Shown here: positions 1 through 5,457 of the stretch, one piece after another
Numbering within the stretch: position 1 is the first letter of the stretch
How the letters are laid out: the number at the start of each line of letters is the position of its first letter
DNA from: Longimicrobiales bacterium
GTDB taxonomy: Bacteria > Gemmatimonadota > Gemmatimonadetes > Longimicrobiales > Gaopeijiaceae
Assembly (NCBI GenBank): GCA_022428035.1
Contig: JAKMDG010000202.1
Coordinates: forward strand, 1 to 6,947
DNA: 6,947 nt
Reading direction: 5' to 3'
Notes under the pieces: model-generated
Told to the model about the DNA's origin: nothing
What the model saw: only the letters and a program-made list of their open reading frames with translations
Database searches by the model: none
Program-made: the position numbers and the translations under genes

Positions 1-1438
1 GGTCGAAGTTCTCGTCGACACTCTGAAGGTTCCCGGTCACGGAGTACCAGCGCTCCGGCTGAAGCTTCAGTTCCACGGCGCCGGCATTCGAGTTGCCCGC
101 ATCGGAATCGCGCGCATTGGCCCACCAGGCATCGAGGCTGCTGCTGTTCCAAAACCGTACCTGAGTGTCGACCCCGACAACGCGATTGTGACCGTCTCCG
201 TTTTGAAGGCTGGTGAAAATCCCACCCAGCGTGGTTCGAGGCATGACATCGGCCCGAAGGCGTAGCACCGAATTGTTCGCGCCGGGTGTCACGACGTTCG
301 GTCCGTCACTCAGGTCGTCTGTCTGGAGGCTGAGCACCCCGATGGAGAGCGGACCCACCTGACCGGTCAGCCGACCTCCACCAATGATGTCATTCGTCCG
401 CCCCACCCGCCGACTGAAAAAGACCTCAGTGTCTCGCGCCTTACCGAAGGAGAAGAGGCCCGCCCGCTCGAGAAAGAACTCCCGCTTCTCGGGGAAGAAG
501 AGCGAGAAACGAGTCAGGTTGATCTGGACGTTGTCAGCCTCGACCTGGGCAAAGTCGGTGTTGTAGGTGAGATCGAGGGCCAGATTGGAAGTGAGCGCGT
601 ACTTGAAATCGACACCGAGATCGTCGAGCACATCGCTCTCTTCCCCCGCCCTCTTCTGGATACCGGCGATACCGAAGGGTTTGACCTCCATGTAGCGGCC
701 CCGACGCAGGTCCTCCAGGCCGCTGAGCGTTGCGTACTGCGATACGGTCATGAAGCCGCTGCGGTACTCCTGCGGAATATGCGGCCAGTAGACCTCTTCG
801 TTCTTCCGCCGGATCGCGCGCCGGATCGCGATCCCCATCTCCGGAGCCTCGACGTCCGAAAAGCGGATCGTCGTGAACGGAATGGCGACCTCGAGCGTCC
901 ACCCCTCGCTGGTAATTCGCGCTTCGCTCTCGTAGACACCCTCCCAGTTCCAGTCGTCGAGCGTCATCGACTCGTCATTGAACAAGGCATCGCCCTGCGT
1001 GCCGAATGAGTTCAGCTCGAAGATGTACCCGTTGCGATCGTCGTTGTACGTGTCGAGGCCGATCCAGATATGGTCGTCCTGATCAATCCGCCCCTCGCGA
1101 TGCAGGATGCTTCGCCGGATCAGCTCCGGTTGCGAGTCATAGAGAACGAATCCGAAGTACAGATGGCCCTCATCGTAGGCGATTCGCACTTCAGTTCGCT
1201 CGGAGGGCAGCGCTCCGTCCACAGGTTCGCGCTGCACGAAATCGGAGATGACGGGGATCGTTTGCCAGAACGCTTCGTCCAGTACGCCGTCGATCTCGGG
1301 AGCGTTCTGAATACGGCTCGCGACCGCCGCGGGTGAGACGATCTGAGCGACGATCTGCCGAGGCGAACAAAATGCTGCCAGCGCCAAAACAACCAGAACC
1401 GACTTCCTCACTTCCACCCCTCTGTCCCGTGTTGCCAT
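1..1438 (-). CDS. DUF5916 outer-membrane protein with CBM9-like N-terminal domain (3' end cut by window)
   Basis: 479 residues are visible in an open frame with no stop before the left edge; the C-terminal part of the barrel is missing. From the ATG at 1438, residues 11-32 form a signal peptide (basic RK, then a hydrophobic stretch ending IVAQ). Residues about 45-235 look like the CBM9-like domain usual in this family: APEIDGVLDEAFWQ at 46-59, GYIFELNSFGTQGD at 137-150, and WTLEVAIPFTTIRF at 180-193. From about 245 the DUF5916 barrel begins, with the hallmark FSLFFPEKREFFLE at 311-324 and FFSRRVG at 340-346. The family is a predicted outer-membrane barrel whose function is unknown; the CBM9-like part suggests glycan or ligand binding, which is inference. 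Family members usually run well past 650 residues, so a few hundred are probably off the edge. The start is uncertain: the ATG at 1438 has no good Shine-Dalgarno, whereas the in-frame GTG at 1411 does, and starting there gives a cleaner signal peptide (MRKSVLVVLALAAF). The patatin gene lies 107 bases upstream on the same strand and could be co-transcribed. Confidence 0.93.
   Translation of the reverse strand, partial: MATRDRGVEVRKSVLVVLALAAFCSPRQIVAQIVSPAAVASRIQNAPEIDGVLDEAFWQTIPVISDFVQREPVDGALPSERTEVRIAYDEGHLYFGFVLYDSQPELIRRSILHREGRIDQDDHIWIGLDTYNDDRNGYIFELNSFGTQGDALFNDESMTLDDWNWEGVYESEARITSEGWTLEVAIPFTTIRFSDVEAPEMGIAIRRAIRRKNEEVYWPHIPQEYRSGFMTVSQYATLSGLEDLRRGRYMEVKPFGIAGIQKRAGEESDVLDDLGVDFKYALTSNLALDLTYNTDFAQVEADNVQINLTRFSLFFPEKREFFLERAGLFSFGKARDTEVFFSRRVGRTNDIIGGGRLTGQVGPLSIGVLSLQTDDLSDGPNVVTPGANNSVLRLRADVMPRTTLGGIFTSLQNGDGHNRVVGVDTQVRFWNSSSLDAWWANARDSDAGNSNAGAVELKLQPERWYSVTGNLQSVDENFD
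1417..1423 (-). promoter_or_regulatory. Likely Shine-Dalgarno for an alternative GTG start of the DUF5916 gene
   Basis: On the minus strand AGAGGGG lies five bases before the GTG at 1411-1409 (AGAGGGG-TGGAA-GTG). The upstream ATG at 1438-1436 is preceded by GCGTGACCTGGTGCAC, which contains no purine-rich motif at the right distance. This favours translation from GTG 1411, which removes nine residues and puts RK directly after the initiator. It is a sequence-based inference; the longer start cannot be excluded. Confidence 0.45.
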
Positions 1439-1464
1439 GTGCACCAGGTCACGCGATCAACCAA

Positions 1465-1478
1465 GCCTGTGGACAGGC
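1465..1478. other. Short perfect inverted repeat in the patatin-DUF5916 gap
   Basis: GCCTGT-GG-ACAGGC is a perfect 6-base inverted repeat with a 2-base centre, in the 107-base gap (1439-1545) between the patatin stop and the DUF5916 start. It lacks a following T-run in either direction, so it is a poor intrinsic terminator; it could be a small operator or chance. The rest of the gap shows no convincing promoter: an AT-rich patch (ATTATT on the minus strand around 1485-1490) is the only -10-like candidate and lacks a good -35 partner. Confidence 0.25.
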
Positions 1479-1545
1479 GCGACAATAATGGTCCGTTCCA
1501 TATCCAGACGATAACAGGTCGGGCGTGAGCTGCGGCGGACAGCCG

Positions 1546-3918
1546 TCAAAACCGCCGTCCGACACTGATTGTGAATCGATCTTCAAATCCGTTCGCACTG
1601 CCCCACTCCACCCTGACCGGACCCACAATCGTGTTCGCTCCAAGGGTCAGGGCCCACGCCCAGAGGGGATCCTCGATGGGGAACTGCCAATCGTCTCTCA
1701 CAGCACCGACATCCACACCCCAGCGGACGTTCAACCCTGCCGTCAGGTCGACACGTAGGCCAGCACGACCGATCTGAGCGGTACTTCCCGCGAGTTCCTG
1801 CGTGGGCACACCGTGGAAGAGCGGTTGGGTGGTATTGGCGAATATGGCCGACGGGTGCGCGCCACCGACCAGAAAGCCACGGTGAAGAGGCAGATCCAAC
1901 CCGCGACCAGAGCCGGCAAAAAAGCCGATGTCCGCAGTGACCCATTCATGAAGCGGTATGTACAGGCGAGCAGACGAGGAGAAGTGTGAAAACGCCTCCC
2001 CGGGCGTCAGGTCCGATATGCCGAATTCCCAACGCGCACGGACGTCAGCCCCTCGGGTCGGCACATCGATCCGATCGAGGGACTCGTGATCCAGGACCGC
2101 AGAAAGCGAGCCGAGCATAACGTCGGGGTACCCTTGCTCCGCGAGGACCGTCCATTCGCCCAGCGCCTCTGCGCCGAGGAACGTAGTCCGCCCCAGCCCA
2201 AGGCCAAACGTGGCCGACACGCTGCTCACCTCGATGCCCGAGCGCGGTCGCCTCGGTCCCGCTAACCGAAGTTCCCCCTGACTCCACCCCAGAGACGTGC
2301 CACCCTCGAGACGTCCTGTAACCTCGCGTCGTCGCAAGTAGGAAATCCGAGCCTGAGTCTCGGCACCGACCCTCAGATCAAACCGTGTAACCGATCCGTA
2401 GCGAACGAGGTTATGCAGCGTGGCCGTAAAAAGAAGCGCTGCCCGGCCCTCGTCATCGTACCGAAGGCCCAGGCCAGCCTGATTTCTTGGTCCCTCCTCA
2501 ACGGTCAACGTGAGACGGACACCTCCCGGCACCTCATCCAGTCGATAGCGAACAAGCCCGAACAGATCGGTCGTGTCCAGGTTTCGAAGACGGTCCTCCA
2601 GATCGGCGGCATCAACGTAATCCCCGGGTTGTAGTCCCAGCTGAGCAAGCACAACCGCCTTGCTGCGCTCCCGTTCGACGCCCTGCACCGCAATCGATGC
2701 GATCGCAACAGAGTCGGCCTGGCCAATCGGCCAGCGGTTGGCCGTCACGCCGCTCTGGAGGCCAGCGATCTCCACAATGGCATCGCGGTGAGCTCGCACA
2801 GCTTCCTCACCCCGTATGAACCAGTCTTCAAATCGCTCGAAGTCCAACGTCGAGAGGCCGTCCAGCTCGGGGCGAATCAGAACGTCGCACAGCCGCCTCT
2901 GTTCGGCGGTCTTTTCTTCGATGGAAAAGGACATCACCTGATCGAGAACGTCGAGCAGCGAGCCGAGTTCCTCGCGTCCCGCCGGCTCATCCGAGACATC
3001 GCTACAGACGAGTATGTCGGCGCCAAGTGCTTGCGCATCCTCGGCAGGGAGATTTCGCACGACGGCGCCGTCCACGAGTAACCGGCCGTCGATCTCGAAG
3101 GGTTCGAGTGCACCCGGAAGCCCAGCGCTCGCCCGCATCGCTTCAGACAGCGTGCCTTTCCGCAGAACGACCGCTTCACCGGTCTCGATATCGGTTGCCA
3201 CCGCCACGAATGGCCGGGGCAGATCGTCAAACGAATGCACCGTCGCGAACGGCCAGGTCGACAGTTCGGCCAGGCGCAGAATATTCGAGCCCGCGGCGAC
3301 ACCCACCGGGAGACCCACCCGACCGTCCTGGATGGGGAGCGTCACTACGGTTCGCTCGTCCAGCCGCCGCTCGTGCAAAAAGCGTAACTCCCGATCAATG
3401 TCATCGCTGAGCGCTTGGCTCCAGTCGGCGCGCCGGATGAGACCCTTGATCGAGTCGGTGGAAGTACCGATTGCATACAGTCCTCCGACCACGCTCCCCA
3501 TGCTGGTGCCGGCGACCACGTCGATCCGCAGGCCCGCCTCCTCGAGCGCTTCAATCACGCCAACGTGCGCAAAGCCCTTCGCGCCTCCTCCGCTCAAGAC
3601 CAACCCCACCCGGGGTGCCTCGGTTGAACTCGGGCCTGTCACCTGCGCAGCCCCGCGCACCGGAGCCGCCACAAGCAGGCCAAGCGTGAGGACGCAGGGG
3701 ATCCACTGAGCCAAAGTACCAGTGGTCCTCAGGGCGTTCAGATCACGGTCGCGTCGCGACGTCCAAGTCGGCAGGGGGATCGTCCCAGACCATCCAGTGG
3801 CATGTGAGCTACCCAGCTCCGCGGTTCGCGCACAACGCAGGAGGACGCTCGTTCTCAGGACCAGCTTGTACACACACTCGATGCAGATCGTGCCTTTCGA
3901 GTCATCGGACGAGCGCAC
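1546..3918 (-). CDS. Patatin-like phospholipase with POTRA and C-terminal barrel (PlpD-like, type Vd secretion)
   Basis: The frame is 790 codons from a GTG at 3918. The patatin domain (about residues 102-310) has a complete catalytic set: the oxyanion loop SGGGAKG at 109-115, the nucleophile elbow GTSMG with Ser139, and the DGA motif with Asp283, the partner in the Ser-Asp dyad. A single POTRA-like domain follows at about 402-476 (SIAVQGVERERSK; LQPGDYVDAADLEDRLRNL; VRLTLTVEEGP). The rest, about 477-790, is rich in alternating beta strands and ends in VGRRF, with the terminal aromatic residue expected for BAM-inserted barrels. This order matches Pseudomonas PlpD, a type Vd autotransporter, and related RssA/NTE-type bacterial lipases; the substrate is probably phospholipid or another ester (family knowledge). 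The signal peptide lies at residues 60-92 (LNALRTTGTLAQ, then a hydrophobic core, ending RGAAQ). Residues 1-59 are arginine-rich and unlike any signal, so translation probably starts nearer 3741. There is no in-frame ATG before codon 140, and the GTG at 3918 has no Shine-Dalgarno. Other candidate starts are GTG 3873, CTG 3741, CTG 3732 and TTG 3714. Function is confident; the start is not. Confidence 0.92.
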   Translation of the reverse strand: MRSSDDSKGTICIECVYKLVLRTSVLLRCARTAELGSSHATGWSGTIPLPTWTSRRDRDLNALRTTGTLAQWIPCVLTLGLLVAAPVRGAAQVTGPSSTEAPRVGLVLSGGGAKGFAHVGVIEALEEAGLRIDVVAGTSMGSVVGGLYAIGTSTDSIKGLIRRADWSQALSDDIDRELRFLHERRLDERTVVTLPIQDGRVGLPVGVAAGSNILRLAELSTWPFATVHSFDDLPRPFVAVATDIETGEAVVLRKGTLSEAMRASAGLPGALEPFEIDGRLLVDGAVVRNLPAEDAQALGADILVCSDVSDEPAGREELGSLLDVLDQVMSFSIEEKTAEQRRLCDVLIRPELDGLSTLDFERFEDWFIRGEEAVRAHRDAIVEIAGLQSGVTANRWPIGQADSVAIASIAVQGVERERSKAVVLAQLGLQPGDYVDAADLEDRLRNLDTTDLFGLVRYRLDEVPGGVRLTLTVEEGPRNQAGLGLRYDDEGRAALLFTATLHNLVRYGSVTRFDLRVGAETQARISYLRRREVTGRLEGGTSLGWSQGELRLAGPRRPRSGIEVSSVSATFGLGLGRTTFLGAEALGEWTVLAEQGYPDVMLGSLSAVLDHESLDRIDVPTRGADVRARWEFGISDLTPGEAFSHFSSSARLYIPLHEWVTADIGFFAGSGRGLDLPLHRGFLVGGAHPSAIFANTTQPLFHGVPTQELAGSTAQIGRAGLRVDLTAGLNVRWGVDVGAVRDDWQFPIEDPLWAWALTLGANTIVGPVRVEWGSANGFEDRFTISVGRRF

Positions 3919-3930
3919 TCGCCAGCGCCA

Positions 3931-3946
3931 GGCATCGCGAAATGCC
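3931..3946. other. Inverted repeat GGCAT-N6-ATGCC upstream of the patatin frame
   Basis: GGCAT and ATGCC flank the six bases CGCGAA, just outside the longest possible patatin start. A dyad in a divergent promoter region could be a regulator site or a small hairpin. Five-base arms are short enough to occur by chance in a GC-rich window, so this is a weak call. Confidence 0.2.
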
Positions 3947-4053
3947 GCATTCTTTGTCCGACCATCGGCAGATCATCATCTACTTCGGCGCCGACGACTA
4001 CCGCATGACCCCTTCGAGCCTTAGCAAAATTCTGGCCCGCCTCATGCAGTAGG

Positions 4054-4059
4054 TATCAT
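4054..4059 (+). promoter_or_regulatory. Candidate -10 element for the PPC lipoprotein gene
   Basis: TATCAT matches the sigma-70 -10 consensus at five of six bases and lies 45 bases before the ATG, which would leave a leader of roughly 38-40 bases. The hexamer 18 bases upstream (TTCTGG, 4030-4035) is a poor -35. Promoter consensus in the probable host lineage is not known from this sequence, so this is only a candidate. Confidence 0.25.
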
Positions 4060-4093
4060 TGTACTGTTCGACGAAGCCGATGCCGACAAACAC

Positions 4094-4097
4094 GGAG
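4094..4097 (+). promoter_or_regulatory. Ribosome binding site of the PPC lipoprotein gene
   Basis: GGAG is followed by seven bases (CCCAGAC) and then the ATG at 4105. Spacing and sequence are standard, and they fix the start of the downstream lipoprotein. Confidence 0.7.
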
Positions 4098-4104
4098 CCC
4101 AGAC

Positions 4105-5316
4105 ATGCTCGCTCTCAGCCGTTCTCTCGCCCGCTGCACATGGGCGATGCTCGCACTCACGCTCTTCCTGGGCGGGTGCATCCCCGTAGATCTGTGGGAG
4201 CTTCTGGGGGACGACGAGGGGGTCTCCGTTCTGACCCTGCTTGAGACGGACGGACGGGAGATCCGCCTCGGTGAGGAGGCGTTGGGGGCACTCTCTGCGT
4301 CTGACTACACCTCGGCCAGCGGTACCTATCTGGAGGCGTGGTCGTTCGAGGGGCAGCAGGGTCAGACGGTCTCCGTGGACCTCATCTCGGGGGACTTCGA
4401 CGCGTACCTCTACATCGTCGGCCCCGGACTCGGCACGCCACTCAGTGACGATGACAGCGGCGGCGCCTGCCACGCCCGCATCGACTTCACAGTCCTCGAG
4501 ACTGGAACCTTCCGCGTGGTGGCGAGCGCCATTTCCCCCGACATGGCGGGACCGTACCGCTTACGAGTGAGCGATTCACCTCAGGCAGCGGCAGAAAACT
4601 TCTGTGGTGGGGTCGACACTTCTGCGCTCACAGCCGTCCCGCCGCAGGGGTCGCTCGACGTCGGCTTTCCGATATCCGGAACCCTGACGGGTGAGGAACG
4701 ATCAATCCAGGACGGTCGTCCGATCCAGGTGTGGGAACTTCAGGGGACAGCCGGTGAGACCCTGGTCGTATCACACCGCTCGGATGACTTCGATGCCTAC
4801 CTCTATCTGACCGGACCGGGGTTGGCCGCAGCGCTCACCGACGACGACAGCGGGGGCGATCTCGACTCGCAGATCACTGTCACGTTCCCAGAGACAGGGA
4901 CGTACACGGTAGGAGCAGCGGCGCTCAGTGCGGGGGCCAGCGGGTCGTACTCGCTCAGCGTGACTCGGGCGATCCAGATGTCCGAGCTGTCTTTTGACGG
5001 TCGATCGCTGCGCCTTGGGTCATCCTCCTACGGTATGCTCTCCGAACTGGATCCGACGATTGAGGGACGACCGGTCCAGGCATGGGCGTTTCGGGGAGAT
5101 GCTGGACAGCGGGTCACGTTCGACATGCTCTCCGAAGACTTCGACAGCTACCTGCATCTCATGGGCCCCGGCATCACCGAACTCATGACTGACGACGACA
5201 GCGCGGGCAATCTGGACTCGCGCATCGAGTTCACACTGCCGTCGAGCGGCATCTATCGTGTGATCGCGTCGTCGCTCGGGAGCGACGGCGGCTCGTACGA
5301 GATCCGCGTGCGCTAA
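4105..5316 (+). CDS. Lipoprotein with three PPC-like (pre-peptidase C-terminal) domains
   Basis: 403 residues. The N-terminus has Arg6 and Arg10, a hydrophobic core, and a lipobox FLGGC with Cys25 as the lipidated residue. The residue after it is Ile rather than Asp, so by the usual Lol rule the protein should go to the outer membrane. The mature part is three beta-rich units at about 48-156, 186-287 and 294-403. Each carries the PPC signature (PF04151-type): DFDAYLYIVGPGL at 97-109, DFDAYLYLTGPGL at 228-240 and DFDSYLHLMGPGI at 345-357, each followed by an acidic loop DDDSGG or DDDSAG (115-120, 246-251, 363-368) and then a strand, GTY/GTF/GIY and a closing S/PYxxxV strand. PPC domains usually occur as accessory jelly-roll units on secreted peptidases; here no catalytic domain is attached. 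The acidic loops could bind calcium, which is inference. Unit 1 alone contains Cys122, and the linker after it has Cys167. The gene is monocistronic, with a divergent neighbour upstream and a convergent one downstream. The specific role is unknown. Confidence 0.9.
   Translation: MLALSRSLARCTWAMLALTLFLGGCIPVDLWELLGDDEGVSVLTLLETDGREIRLGEEALGALSASDYTSASGTYLEAWSFEGQQGQTVSVDLISGDFDAYLYIVGPGLGTPLSDDDSGGACHARIDFTVLETGTFRVVASAISPDMAGPYRLRVSDSPQAAAENFCGGVDTSALTAVPPQGSLDVGFPISGTLTGEERSIQDGRPIQVWELQGTAGETLVVSHRSDDFDAYLYLTGPGLAAALTDDDSGGDLDSQITVTFPETGTYTVGAAALSAGASGSYSLSVTRAIQMSELSFDGRSLRLGSSSYGMLSELDPTIEGRPVQAWAFRGDAGQRVTFDMLSEDFDSYLHLMGPGITELMTDDDSAGNLDSRIEFTLPSSGIYRVIASSLGSDGGSYEIRVR
4246..5313 (+). 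repeat. Three tandem PPC-like domain repeats within the lipoprotein
   Basis: The three units occupy about 4246-4572, 4660-4965 and 4984-5313. The most conserved DNA is the GAC-TTC-GAY block, starting at 4393, 4786 and 5137, and the GAC/GAT run encoding DDDS about 50 bases later. Units 2 and 3 also share a DGRPIQVW/EGRPVQAW segment before the block, which unit 1 lacks (SGTYLEAW). They therefore look closer to each other than to unit 1. The copies are diverged at the DNA level, so this is an old internal duplication rather than a recent expansion. Confidence 0.85.
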
Positions 5317-5340
5317 TCTGCGCCACAAGCACAACGCGTG

Positions 5341-5370
5341 AGGCCCGCACCCCCTTGGGGGCGCGGGCCT
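5341..5370. terminator. GC-rich hairpin between convergent genes, probable bidirectional terminator
   Basis: Two 14-base arms flank TT, with AGGCCCGC opening the left arm and GCGGGCCT closing the right arm. All positions pair except one A-C mismatch at the ninth base. The innermost pair would open to give a CTTG tetraloop. The hairpin begins 24 bases after the lipoprotein stop and 87 bases beyond the serine hydrolase stop, so it sits where both transcripts should end. There is no T-run on either side, unlike a classical intrinsic terminator. Stem strength alone, or use as a 3'-end stabiliser, is the likelier role. The rest of the 141-base gap shows only a CCGGCGCCGG palindrome at 5448-5457 abutting the hydrolase stop. 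Confidence 0.6.
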
Positions 5371-5457
5371 CTGACGTGTGCTGGACGTCGATCGGCATCG
5401 CGCCTTCGAAGCCGAGAGCGGAAGCCGCATGGGTGGCGACGCAACGCCCGGCGCCGG

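Larger units (their letters stand above)
3919..4104. promoter_or_regulatory. Divergent intergenic region between patatin and PPC lipoprotein genes
   Basis: This 186-base stretch (about 360 bases if the patatin starts near 3741) separates two divergently read genes and must hold the promoter for the lipoprotein and probably for the patatin. It is locally more AT-rich near 4020-4065. A -10-like TATCAT on the plus strand (4054-4059) overlaps a minus-strand TACAAT (4064-4059), but neither has a good -35 at 16-18 bases. No ORF in it has a believable ribosome binding site or recognisable product. Confidence 0.5.

Noticed and set aside
534..902. 122-codon minus-strand frame inside the DUF5916 gene
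   Set aside because: It is an off-frame reading of DUF5916, whose own frame carries the family motifs continuously from 1438 to the window edge.
3014..3709. 231-codon plus-strand frame antisense to the patatin gene
   Set aside because: It is rich in Arg, Ser and Pro, has no recognisable domain or ribosome site, and mirrors the patatin catalytic region. It is a GC-driven shadow.
3722..4052. Plus-strand small frames in the divergent region (100 and 82 codons)
   Set aside because: No ribosome binding site, compositions typical of random GC-rich frames, and overlap with the patatin signal peptide region.
4042..4473. 143-codon minus-strand frame opposite the lipoprotein start
   Set aside because: No domain or ribosome site; it lies over the signal peptide and first PPC unit, whose coding signal is strong.
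4246..5313. Triplicated segment considered as a recent DNA repeat or recombination site
   Set aside because: The DNA copies are diverged and similarity is clear mainly in the protein, so it is an ordinary domain duplication.
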